A stretch of 64,000 nucleotides of DNA from Cohnella lupini (lineage in GTDB: Bacteria; Bacillota; Bacilli; Paenibacillales; Paenibacillaceae), in assembly GCF_003386205.1 (NCBI RefSeq), contig NZ_QRDY01000003.1, positions 124,001-188,000 on the forward strand, in the 5' to 3' direction. The position numbers were made by a program, and so were the translations under genes. Positions 32,987 to 41,215 of this stretch are shown here, in pieces (position 1 is the stretch's first letter; each line of letters opens with the position of its first letter). The notes under the pieces were generated by a model. That model saw only the letters and a program-made list of their open reading frames with translations. It did not search any database and was not told the origin of the DNA.

Positions 32987-34117
32987 TTGAGTTCAGTCAT
33001 TAATTGGATGGGCGGATGGCCTAAGGAAGGGTTGGTTTCAGCGGCCGATTGGGAAGAACGCGTGGAGGCGGCCGCGGCCATTGAAGCGGCGGAGAAGCTT
33101 GGAGTCATCGAGAGAAAATCCGATCCGTTCGGGGAGGAGAAGCTTAGAGCGCAGCTGGCGAACGGTATATTAAGGGGAAAGACGGGAGGAGACGGCAACC
33201 AACTTCGCTTAAAGCATGGCGCGGATGGAGCGCTCGCTTGGCTCGTGGATAATAAGCTCGTTTCCGGGGATGTCGTGCTCACCGAGAAGCTCACGTCCAG
33301 GTCGGCCTTGCAGGCATTCCGCAAAGCGGGAATGAGGGTGGAAGCGGTGGAAGGAGACCGAAGGGGGATGGACCCGGAAGCGTTGACGACGGCGCTGTAC
33401 AAGTACCGTCCGAGGTTGGTCTACGTTTCCCCCTCGTGCACGGAGCCCGAGGGGCTGAGTTGGAGTTCGGAATGCAGGACGGCGTTGCACAACAGATGCC
33501 GCGAAGCCGGCGTTCTTCTCGTAACGGACGATAGGCAAGAGTTACTGAACTATGAGCCCGGTTTCGTCATGCCGAACAGAAGGATTGAGGCTGGCGTCTT
33601 ATCTATCGGCCAGCTGCCTCCCGGATTGGTAGCGGGGCTGCGGCTAGGCTGGGTGGCGGGAGCTGCCGAGCAGCTAATCGCCAGGACGGATGCGGCTAGC
33701 TCCCGTAAGGAGACGGGGGCGAATTCTTTGGAACACCGGGCTCTGTCCCAAATGATGGAGGAGCAGCCGCTAGAGCCGTTATTCGACATGCTACGTGTAC
33801 AATGCGCGGAGCGGATGAGAAGAATGATCGAACAATTGTCGATCAGGGAGGTTCCCGATCTATCTTGGATCAAACCCGCCGGAGGGCTTCATTTATGGCT
33901 CACCCTACCGGAAGGTCTGGATGGAGAAGCCCTGCTGAGGGGGGCTTGGTTGAAAGGGCTGATCTTCCAGCCGGGTGCCCCCTTTTTCGTTAAGGATCCC
34001 CGAGTCAACACGCTGAGGATCACTCACGCTTTCGCAGACGAGCGTCAAATGAAGCAGGGCCTGGGAAGGTTAGCCGAGAGCATGGAGGAGTTTACGGGGC
34101 GCTGGTCCAGAAGTTAA
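32987..34117 (+). CDS. MocR-type aminotransferase-fold protein lacking the catalytic lysine
   Basis: A 376-residue protein of the class I aminotransferase fold as found in the C-terminal half of MocR/GntR regulators, but without the helix-turn-helix. Recognisable are YVSPSCTEPEG (equivalent to the PLP-loop segment of MocR), GLRLGWV and the carboxylate-binding Arg in NTLRITHAF. Yet the segment that normally reads SxSK before PGLRLG is SIGQ here (206-209), and the Asp-x-Tyr pair is DDR (181-183). It therefore seems unable to form the PLP Schiff base. TTG start with GGGAGGGG. It converges on the Rieske gene, overlapping it by 4 bases. Confidence 0.7.
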   Translation: MSSVINWMGGWPKEGLVSAADWEERVEAAAAIEAAEKLGVIERKSDPFGEEKLRAQLANGILRGKTGGDGNQLRLKHGADGALAWLVDNKLVSGDVVLTEKLTSRSALQAFRKAGMRVEAVEGDRRGMDPEALTTALYKYRPRLVYVSPSCTEPEGLSWSSECRTALHNRCREAGVLLVTDDRQELLNYEPGFVMPNRRIEAGVLSIGQLPPGLVAGLRLGWVAGAAEQLIARTDAASSRKETGANSLEHRALSQMMEEQPLEPLFDMLRVQCAERMRRMIEQLSIREVPDLSWIKPAGGLHLWLTLPEGLDGEALLRGAWLKGLIFQPGAPFFVKDPRVNTLRITHAFADERQMKQGLGRLAESMEEFTGRWSRS

Positions 34118-34422
34118 TAATTGCCGCCTACCGCATACAGGCGACCGTCCATCGCGACTACCTTGCGTTGCATGAGGCATTCATCGTTGCCGTTCAAGCA
34201 AGCTCCGCTTGTCGCGTCGAACGTCCAGAAGTGCAGAGGGCAGAAGAGGACGTCGTTATGGGGACGAATTTCTCCCCCGGCGTGGGGGCAAATCGCCAGA
34301 AACAAGCGATATTCGCCTTCGGGCGTGAGGACAAGCCAATACGGTTCGCGTTCGATCGTAACGGCTGCCGGAAACTCGGAGAAGGACTCCGTCGATCCGA
34401 TATCGATATTTTGCTCGTTCAT
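34114..34422 (-). CDS. Rieske 2Fe-2S ferredoxin-like protein
   Basis: A 102-residue single-domain Rieske protein: Cys45 and His47 in CPHAGG, Cys61 and His64 in CPLHFWTFD bind the cluster. No signal peptide or membrane anchor, so it is a soluble cytoplasmic redox protein, similar in size to NirD or BphF-type ferredoxins. The start ATG overlaps the last 4 bases of the DUF2161 gene, indicating coupled translation. The role is not clear from the context, since no oxygenase adjoins it; the Rieske oxygenase at 62690 is far away. Confidence 0.85.
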   Translation of the reverse strand: MNEQNIDIGSTESFSEFPAAVTIEREPYWLVLTPEGEYRLFLAICPHAGGEIRPHNDVLFCPLHFWTFDATSGACLNGNDECLMQRKVVAMDGRLYAVGGNY

Positions 34423-35264
34423 CTTGTGTATATTCCTTCTTCCGTTAGTTGGCTACCCGTTGCCGGCAAGTAATCGGAAGCCCACGGGAATTGATCGATC
34501 CATACTTTCGTGACGTCTCCGAATAGCTGCAAGGCGGTATGTCCGCCGGGCGTGAGCTCGTAGACGCCTTTCGTCAAACGCCTGAACCAGCCGTAGTAGT
34601 TCTGCCTAAGCAGGGCACCTGCAGTAGGGCAATTCGTCCAATCCCTTATCTGGCGGGGAGCGGAGGGGCCGTGACAGGCAAGCGCCAGGGCGCATTGAAT
34701 GGATTTCTCCCGATAGGCCGTGACGAGCTTGCGTTTCGTGCTCCCGCCGACGTTATAATCGCCGCTGCGCGCCGCGAATTCTTTCAACAGCTTCGTTGCC
34801 TTTGCTTTATTCCGACCGACTTTTGCCGCTGAGTATGCTAGCGGGGATTCCGCGACCAGCGCTTGATCGGTTAGGGGCGGACTAAGGGCTACGAAACCTG
34901 CAGGTTCGCACCATACGTCGATCATCGGCGATTTGGTCCGATAGAACGTCACCGTAAGGAATCCGAGATTCAACCTACGGCAAAGCGCGGTAATCTCGCC
35001 GAATCTTTGATTGTGAGCTCCGCGCTTCGTGCGGTTGCGTTCGACGGCCAACCAGACGATCGAACCGGTTTTCTGACGGTCGACCCCCTGCAGCAAGAGG
35101 GGGAGAGTAAACGTCTTCTTCATCTCTACGATGACGGGTTCCGACAGGTCGGCTCGATAGGCGACAAGGTCGCAACCGCGGACTTCCGCTTTTACTTCGT
35201 AACCCCTTGCGGTAAAGAAGCCTTTCACCGGAGGATATAATTCGGTCTCAAATTTGACGGCCAC
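34419..35264 (-). CDS. DUF2161 protein with PD-(D/E)XK nuclease-like fold
   Basis: 281 residues. The N-terminal half (LYPPVKGFFTARGYEVKAEV, then GCDLVAYRADLSEPVIVEMKK) fits DUF2161, a PD-(D/E)XK phosphodiesterase-like family, with Asp in GCDLV and the E-x-K pair in VEMKK as presumed active residues. The C-terminal half looks like a winged-helix segment (SAPRQIRDWTNCPTAGALLR). Minus strand, start at 35264 with GGAGGGACAG upstream. It is the first gene of a two-gene unit with the Rieske protein. Biochemical function is unknown. Confidence 0.8.
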   Translation of the reverse strand: MAVKFETELYPPVKGFFTARGYEVKAEVRGCDLVAYRADLSEPVIVEMKKTFTLPLLLQGVDRQKTGSIVWLAVERNRTKRGAHNQRFGEITALCRRLNLGFLTVTFYRTKSPMIDVWCEPAGFVALSPPLTDQALVAESPLAYSAAKVGRNKAKATKLLKEFAARSGDYNVGGSTKRKLVTAYREKSIQCALALACHGPSAPRQIRDWTNCPTAGALLRQNYYGWFRRLTKGVYELTPGGHTALQLFGDVTKVWIDQFPWASDYLPATGSQLTEEGIYTR

Positions 35265-35439
35265 CGGCTGTCCCTCCTACTCTTTCAACGGATAACCATT
35301 GGATTATCGCCATTATAGCACACGGATTTCCGTGAATTACACAATGTAAAAGCAATGTTAGGTCAAATTCGTCCGTTCCCTCGCATAAGTATGTATTACG
35401 TCAGGTCAAGAGTAGAGAAAGTTGCGAGGAGGAAGCGGC

Positions 35440-37335
35440 ATGGACATCTTCAGTCGGATCTCAGAGTATCGGGCCGAGAGTGAGAAGCTAAGCTGGTCGG
35501 GCACTTTTCGGGATTACATCGATCTACTTCGCCGCGATAAGACTCCGGCGATGACCGCTCATGCCCGGGTATACGATATGATCGTTTCCCACGGGGTTGA
35601 GGAGCGGGGAGGTAGTAAAAAATATAAGTTTTTCAATTCGGAAATTTTCGGATTGGACCAGACGATGGAGAAGCTCGTCGAGGAGTATTTCCACTCCGCC
35701 GCGAGAAGGCTTGACGTGCGCAAGAGGATTTTATTGTTGATGGGGCCGGTGAGCGGCGGGAAGTCGACCATTGTCACGCTCTTGAAGAAGGGATTGGAGC
35801 AATACTCCCGTACGGCCAGAGGGGCCGTATACGCGATTAAAGGGTGTCCGATGCAAGAGGATCCTCTGCATCTCATACCAAGCGAGCTTAGGCCGGAAGT
35901 GGAGCAAGAGCTTGGCGTGCGCATTGAGGGAGATCTATGTCCCTCTTGCCAGATGCGGTTGCGCACGGAGTTCGAAAGCGATATCGAGAAAGTACCGATC
36001 GAGCGCGTGCTGATCTCGGAGAAGAACAGGGTCGGCATCGGCACGTTCAGTCCGTCGGATCCGAAGTCGCAGGATATCGCGGATTTGACGGGAAGCATCG
36101 ACTTCTCGACGATCACGGAATACGGTTCCGAATCGGATCCGAGAGCTTATCGGTTCGACGGAGAGCTGAACAAGGCCAACCGCGGATTAATGGAGTTCCA
36201 GGAAATGCTTAAATGCGACGAGAAGTTTCTATGGAACTTATTGTCGCTCACGCAGGAAGGCAACTTCAAGGCGGGCCGCTTCGCTCTGATCAGCGCGGAT
36301 GAGCTAATCGTGGCGCATACGAACGAATCGGAGTACAAGGCTTTCATCTCCAACAAGAAGAACGAAGCGCTGCAGTCGCGGATGATCGTCATGCCGGTTC
36401 CCTATAATCTGAGGGTGTCGGAGGAAGAGAAGATTTATACGAAGCTCATTGGCCAATCCGATATGAACCATGTCCATATCGCTCCCCACGCCTTGCGCGC
36501 CGCCGCTATTTTCTCCATTCTGACAAGATTGAAGGAATCCAAAAAACAGGGCATGGATCTGGTCAAGAAGATGCGGATGTACGACGGAGAGGAAGTCGAA
36601 GGCTACAAGGAAGCGGATCTGAAGGAGATGCAGAACGAATTCGCCGAAGAAGGAATGTCCGGCATCGACCCGAGATACGTCATTAACCGGATTTCCAGCG
36701 CGTTGATTAAACACAATTTACCGTGCATCAATGCCTTGGACGTATTGCGGGCATTGAAAGACGGGCTCGATCAACATCCGTCCATCACGCGGGAGGAGCG
36801 GGAGAAATATTTGAACTTTATTTCCGTTGCCCGCAAGGAATACGACAACTTAGCGAAGAAGGAAATTCAGAAGGCCTTCGTATATTCCTTCGAGGAGTCC
36901 GCGAGAACCTTGTTCGAAAATTACTTAGACAACATCGAGTCGTATTGCAACTGGGCTAAGATCAAAGACCCTCTGACCGGAGAGGAGATGGATCCGGACG
37001 AGAGGCTAATGCGTTCCATCGAAGAGCAGATCGGAGTTTCGGAGAACGCGAAGAAAGCGTTCCGCGAGGAAATTCTGATCCGGATTTCCGCTTATTCCAG
37101 GAAGGGCAAGAAGTTCGACTACAGCATGCATGACAGGCTCCGGGAAGCGATTGAGAAGAAGCTGTTCACCGATCTGAAGGATATCGTGAAGATTACGACG
37201 TCGACGAAGACGCCGGACGAGAATCAACTGAAGCGCATCAACGAGGTATCCAAACGGCTGATCGACGAGCACGGCTATTGTCCGGCCTGTTCGAACGAAT
37301 TGCTTCGTTACGTCGGAAGCTTGCTTAATAGGTAA
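35440..37335 (+). CDS. prkA: PrkA-type serine protein kinase / AAA protein
   Basis: Sporulation-associated protein of the PrkA/YeaG family. ATG 35440 follows GAGGAGGA; 631 residues. The N-terminal AAA module has the P-loop GPVSGGKST (102-110), FSPSDPKSQDIADLTGSID and a sensor region; the C-terminal part is the PrkA kinase-like domain ending in CPACSNELLRYVGSLLNR, with a Cys pair. In Bacillus it affects sporulation; in enteric bacteria the homologue works with YeaH and SpoVR-like YcgB. A spoVR gene is present at 49244 here, but the DUF444/yhbH partner is not in the window. Confidence 0.95.
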   Translation: MDIFSRISEYRAESEKLSWSGTFRDYIDLLRRDKTPAMTAHARVYDMIVSHGVEERGGSKKYKFFNSEIFGLDQTMEKLVEEYFHSAARRLDVRKRILLLMGPVSGGKSTIVTLLKKGLEQYSRTARGAVYAIKGCPMQEDPLHLIPSELRPEVEQELGVRIEGDLCPSCQMRLRTEFESDIEKVPIERVLISEKNRVGIGTFSPSDPKSQDIADLTGSIDFSTITEYGSESDPRAYRFDGELNKANRGLMEFQEMLKCDEKFLWNLLSLTQEGNFKAGRFALISADELIVAHTNESEYKAFISNKKNEALQSRMIVMPVPYNLRVSEEEKIYTKLIGQSDMNHVHIAPHALRAAAIFSILTRLKESKKQGMDLVKKMRMYDGEEVEGYKEADLKEMQNEFAEEGMSGIDPRYVINRISSALIKHNLPCINALDVLRALKDGLDQHPSITREEREKYLNFISVARKEYDNLAKKEIQKAFVYSFEESARTLFENYLDNIESYCNWAKIKDPLTGEEMDPDERLMRSIEEQIGVSENAKKAFREEILIRISAYSRKGKKFDYSMHDRLREAIEKKLFTDLKDIVKITTSTKTPDENQLKRINEVSKRLIDEHGYCPACSNELLRYVGSLLNR

Positions 37336-37345
37336 TAACAGGTTG

Positions 37346-37382
37346 CGGTCTTCGCCCACTCGGGGGAGGCCGCATTTTTTTT
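37346..37382 (+). terminator. Terminator of prkA
   Basis: TGCGGTCT and AGGCCGCA pair (one G-T) across a GC-rich loop, followed by eight T. Confidence 0.8.
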
Positions 37383-37458
37383 GCCGTCCGTCAAAAGCAA
37401 CCGTTAATCTTCCGATTGCGTATAGGTTATGGTGAAGAATTGGAGGAGGACAAGACCA

Positions 37459-38223
37459 TTGGATAACGGAGCAGAGGTGCTTTTTCGAGCCCATGTTAGG
37501 GAAGCGGGATACGAGTCGGAAGATCCGATCGTGAAGGATGTCGTACTCGGCGTCGCCGCCGGAGAACGGGTCGGGCTTTTGGGACCTAACGGCGCGGGCA
37601 AGAGCACCATCATGAAGGGCTTGCTCGGACAGCTTCCGCATTGGAAGGGCGACATTTATTGGCATGGCAAAGAAGAAGACGTCGGCGGAATCGAGATGTC
37701 TTCGCGCATTGCCTACATTCCGGAACAACCCATACTGTATGAACGGATGACGTTATGGGAGCACCTCGTGCTGGTCGCGGCAGCCGGAAGCATTCCCGAG
37801 GAGATATTCAGGGAACGCGCGGATAAGCTTCTGCGCCGGTTCCGCCTTCATAAGGTTAAGCATGAATTTCCCGTTAAATTCTCCAAAGGAATGCAACAGA
37901 AAGTCATGCTGATTATCGGTTTCATGATCAAGCCGGAGCTCTATTTGGTGGACGAGCCCTTCATCGGGCTTGATCCCGGCGCGGTAATGGAACTGCTGGA
38001 AGCATTGGACGAGGAGCGAGATCGCGGAGCGGGCGTCTTGCTTACGACCCATGTGCTCGATTCCGCCGAACGACTATGCGACCGGTTCCTGCTTGTCTAT
38101 GACGGAGGTGTGGCCGCATCCGGCACTCTCGCGGACATTCGAACAGCGGCAAGGTGCGGGGAAGACGCGTCGTTATTCGATTGTTTCGTGAAATTGACGA
38201 AGAACGCAGAGGAACTTACATGA
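37459..38223 (+). CDS. ecsA: ABC transporter ATP-binding protein (EcsA-like)
   Basis: Cytoplasmic ATPase of an Ecs-type ABC system. Walker A GPNGAGKSTIMKGLL, signature FSKGMQQKVMLIIGFMI, Walker B LYLVDEPFIGLDPGA. The TTG at 37459, preceded by GGAGGAGG, is preferred to ATG 37429. 254 residues. The stop overlaps the permease start (ATGA). In Bacillus subtilis EcsAB influences secretion, competence and membrane-protease function and the energy-coupled step is poorly understood. EcsC is absent. Confidence 0.88.
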   Translation: MDNGAEVLFRAHVREAGYESEDPIVKDVVLGVAAGERVGLLGPNGAGKSTIMKGLLGQLPHWKGDIYWHGKEEDVGGIEMSSRIAYIPEQPILYERMTLWEHLVLVAAAGSIPEEIFRERADKLLRRFRLHKVKHEFPVKFSKGMQQKVMLIIGFMIKPELYLVDEPFIGLDPGAVMELLEALDEERDRGAGVLLTTHVLDSAERLCDRFLLVYDGGVAASGTLADIRTAARCGEDASLFDCFVKLTKNAEELT

Positions 38224-39518
38224 AGAACGAACGCCATCTCGACGTATTCCCGATTAAGCGTTACGGCCCGTTTCCTCTATTCGTGGAACGAATGACCGCC
38301 TACTGGGTAGCCATCTGGAAATGCTGGAGAACCGTTCTCGACTGGGCAGTCTGGTTATATATATTTATTCCCGGATTGCTTATCTTCGGGGGGATGTATC
38401 GCGATTTGGTACGTAACCCTCCGGCTTGGCTATTCGATATTCCCGTCGCGTTGCTTCTGACTTCTCTTGCGGTCGTACAGCTTACGGGAAAATACAGAAC
38501 GTTCGCGGAGTCCGGCGACGGATTATTCCTGCATCGCAACGCAAGGTGGAACCGCGGATTGTCCGCGTCCGGTTTTCTATACGGAATTATCGTCCGCGCA
38601 GTGGTCGCTACCGTCGTCGCTGCCGTTATCTCTCCCGTTTTAATCCGGATTTTCGAGTTTCCCGGCATATATGTAACGATTCTAGCCTTGTTGTCCGCGA
38701 TCCTCGGGTTGAACTGGATCGTTCTAAGGGACCAGGTGGAGCGAAGGTGGAAGGGGTGGCGGAGAACGCTGATCTCGTTGCTCATCAGGCCGGTTTTCGT
38801 AGTTGTTTTCGTATGGGTAGCAACGCTAGGAGAACAGCATCGCGAGTTTGTATACGCGGCGCTCGTATTCGCATCGGCAACCGCGCTTTGGCAAATGAGG
38901 CTGCGCATCCGGAAGAAGGGGACGCTTATGCATGAGATCGCCGTCGAGAATGCCGCTTATATCGCGAACGTGGGCTGGATTCTCTCCGATTCGCTGGATA
39001 AGAAACCGTTACCGAAGCTGCGCAGGCCGGTCCTCTTCAAGCAATCGCGTCCTCTCATTAAGCATCGGGACGATGTCCATAGGCTGATCGATAGCTGGTT
39101 CAAGTCGGTACTGAGGCGATTCGACCTCCTGAAGCCTTTTCTGTATTTCGCGGGCGCCGGAGCCGTCGCGATTATTCTATCTCCGCTTCCGTTGGCGGTC
39201 ATCGTATGGCTGGTTCTTCCGCTGTTGCTGCTGGCCATGTTGCAAAGACAATGGAAGCAATGGTTATCCGAGCCTTACATTGCGTTGTTTCATTGGCGGG
39301 AGGAGCTTCTCGATCAGGCTTCAATCAAAGTGAAAGTATGGGGAGGACTCCCATTAATTACGCTTTGGGCAATCGTTCTAGCCGTAAAAGCGGGAATTGC
39401 GCATGGAAGCTTTGCTTGGCTAGCCATTGTCGCGATTCCCGCCATCGGTTATTACTGGTTGAAGTTCTTGAGTGAAGTATTCGCTTCTTTCAGCAGCTTA
39501 CGCGGAAAGAAGAAATAA
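38220..39518 (+). CDS. ecsB: ABC transporter permease (EcsB-like)
   Basis: Membrane partner of the preceding ATPase; 432 residues with about eight to ten hydrophobic segments in two groups (roughly 30-210 and 300-415) separated by a basic cytoplasmic loop. The start ATG overlaps the ATPase stop in ATGA. Features such as LFLHRNARWNR and the position fit EcsB. It ends two bases before the converging GH18 stop codon, with no terminator recognisable between the two, so transcripts may run into each other. Confidence 0.85.
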   Translation: MKNERHLDVFPIKRYGPFPLFVERMTAYWVAIWKCWRTVLDWAVWLYIFIPGLLIFGGMYRDLVRNPPAWLFDIPVALLLTSLAVVQLTGKYRTFAESGDGLFLHRNARWNRGLSASGFLYGIIVRAVVATVVAAVISPVLIRIFEFPGIYVTILALLSAILGLNWIVLRDQVERRWKGWRRTLISLLIRPVFVVVFVWVATLGEQHREFVYAALVFASATALWQMRLRIRKKGTLMHEIAVENAAYIANVGWILSDSLDKKPLPKLRRPVLFKQSRPLIKHRDDVHRLIDSWFKSVLRRFDLLKPFLYFAGAGAVAIILSPLPLAVIVWLVLPLLLLAMLQRQWKQWLSEPYIALFHWREELLDQASIKVKVWGGLPLITLWAIVLAVKAGIAHGSFAWLAIVAIPAIGYYWLKFLSEVFASFSSLRGKKK

Positions 39519-39520
39519 AG

Positions 39521-41092
39521 CTATTTTAACGAATTTACAAGCTTGTTCAGCAATGTCCCGTTGAAATCTTGGCTGATTTCCCACAGCATGGCGCCGCCTA
39601 GCTTCTTAGTTTTGATATAGTCGGCCTTGTATGCAATGGATTCCGGATCTTCGTAGGTGACGAAGGTTCCGGTCGTTTTCTTATACAGCCAAGGGACTTT
39701 GGCCGTATCGTTCCAATATCGGACGAACCCGTTGCCGTTAATCCACCCCTGTTCTTCCAGATTACCGTACTCGTGGACTCCGTCGGCGATGACGCCCGGC
39801 GCTGCTCCGTTACAGGATTGATAGAGTCCTTGATTGGTCGTGCCGCATTCGGTCCAGCTTCTCCCGTATAGCGGGATGCCGAGTATCAACTTATCCGCGG
39901 GAACCTTCGCGCCGATATAAGCTTTCACGGTACTGTCGATGTTCGATTTGGCGCTGGCCGGATCGGCGGGGTCCGCATAGAGCGGCGCCAAATGATTGCT
40001 GCTGCTTTCCCAATCTCCATGATAGTCGTAGGTCATGAGATTGATCCAGTCGGTCGTCGCGGCGACCTTGGCGATCTCGGTCTGGTTCGCGAATCCGGTA
40101 AAAGCTCCAGCGGCTATCGTAAGCAAGTAAGCTTTGCCATCTGCGGCTTCGGCCGCATCCAGCTTGTCCCGAACGGCCTGAAGCAGCAACGTATAGTTGC
40201 GTTTGTCTTCGGGCCTTGTTACGTTGGAGGCCAATCCTCCGGCCACCGGGTACTCCCAGTCGAGATCGACGCCGTTGAAGCCGTTGACTCTTAGGAACTG
40301 CACGACGCTATCGGCAAATCTATTGCGAGAATAGACGGTAAGGGCCGCATCCGAGAAATCGCCGGACCAAGTCCATCCGCCGACGCTGATCAGCGTTTTA
40401 AGATGGGGATTCGTTTCCTTAAGCTTGCGAAGCTCCCGAAAATTGCTTGTATCCGTCAAAGGATCCCCCATGACGACCTGGCCGTCCTGAATGTTTGCGA
40501 AAGCATAGTTAATATGGGTGATGCTTGGCGCGGCGATCTTGGAAACCGGATAATTCTGATAGACCGCCCAAGATGGATAGTAGGCGATTACTTTGTAGGG
40601 GCTGCTAGGATTGGGTACAGGCTCCGTAATCGGCGGTTGCGGTATCGTGTTCGAGCTCTTGGGACTCAGCGAGATGGTGTACGTCGATGCTTGCCAACTT
40701 AAGTTCAGATTCAGAAGCGTCGCCATAGGGCGAACAGGCAAGAACAATTTTCCTTGTCGAAGAACGGGAGGCACGGTCAAATAGACCTGAATCCCGTTCA
40801 ATCGGGCCAGTGTGCTGTTGACGTCCATTACGAGGGTCAAATCCGGCTTGGCAAGCTTGAATTGGGTTTTGTCGATCCATTCGATACTCAGGCCGATAGG
40901 TTGGATAAAAGGGCGAGTTTCCACGTAGGTATTGGCATTCAAAGTAATCGGGGGGGCAGCGAATACGATGCGGGTATTCTCGTATGTAAGTTTGATTTCG
41001 TTGCCGGCATGGCTCGATTGGGGCGGTAAAGCCGCGAATCCGATGACGATCAACAGCAGCATCAGGCGGAGCCGGGTTGTATTCGCTTTCAC
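39521..41092 (-). CDS. Secreted GH18 glycoside hydrolase (chitinase-like) with N-terminal copper-amine-oxidase-type domain
   Basis: Predicted to cleave beta-1,4 N-acetylglucosamine polymers (chitin or peptidoglycan). GTG start with GGAGGGAG upstream; signal peptide (about 1-29), then a Cu_amine_oxidN1-type wall- or substrate-associated domain (about 35-143), a Pro-rich linker and the GH18 barrel from about 165. The catalytic motif reads FNGVDLDWEYP, with acid Glu280 and Asp278/Asp276 present but Asn273 in place of the first Asp of DxxDxDxE. Other barrel features: SVGGWTWSGDF, MTYDYHGDWE, GIPLYGRSW. 523 residues. A perfect 21-base palindrome lies 47 bases upstream. Confidence 0.93.
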   Translation of the reverse strand: MKANTTRLRLMLLLIVIGFAALPPQSSHAGNEIKLTYENTRIVFAAPPITLNANTYVETRPFIQPIGLSIEWIDKTQFKLAKPDLTLVMDVNSTLARLNGIQVYLTVPPVLRQGKLFLPVRPMATLLNLNLSWQASTYTISLSPKSSNTIPQPPITEPVPNPSSPYKVIAYYPSWAVYQNYPVSKIAAPSITHINYAFANIQDGQVVMGDPLTDTSNFRELRKLKETNPHLKTLISVGGWTWSGDFSDAALTVYSRNRFADSVVQFLRVNGFNGVDLDWEYPVAGGLASNVTRPEDKRNYTLLLQAVRDKLDAAEAADGKAYLLTIAAGAFTGFANQTEIAKVAATTDWINLMTYDYHGDWESSSNHLAPLYADPADPASAKSNIDSTVKAYIGAKVPADKLILGIPLYGRSWTECGTTNQGLYQSCNGAAPGVIADGVHEYGNLEEQGWINGNGFVRYWNDTAKVPWLYKKTTGTFVTYEDPESIAYKADYIKTKKLGGAMLWEISQDFNGTLLNKLVNSLK

Positions 41093-41138
41093 TTGTCGCT
41101 CTCCCTCCGGTAATAGAAGCTCGCTTGCGAGTCTATTG

Positions 41139-41159
41139 AATAAGTAGTTACTACTTATT
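41139..41159. promoter_or_regulatory. Perfect palindrome upstream of the GH18 gene
   Basis: AATAAGTAGT-T-ACTACTTATT: ten-base arms around one central base, located between the kinase stop and the GH18 start. Suitable as a dimeric regulator site; the regulator is not known. Confidence 0.55.
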
Positions 41160-41215
41160 TTCCGGGAGATAGGGAGAGGAGTAAATGCAAAGAATATGGA
41201 TAAATAGGAAATATA

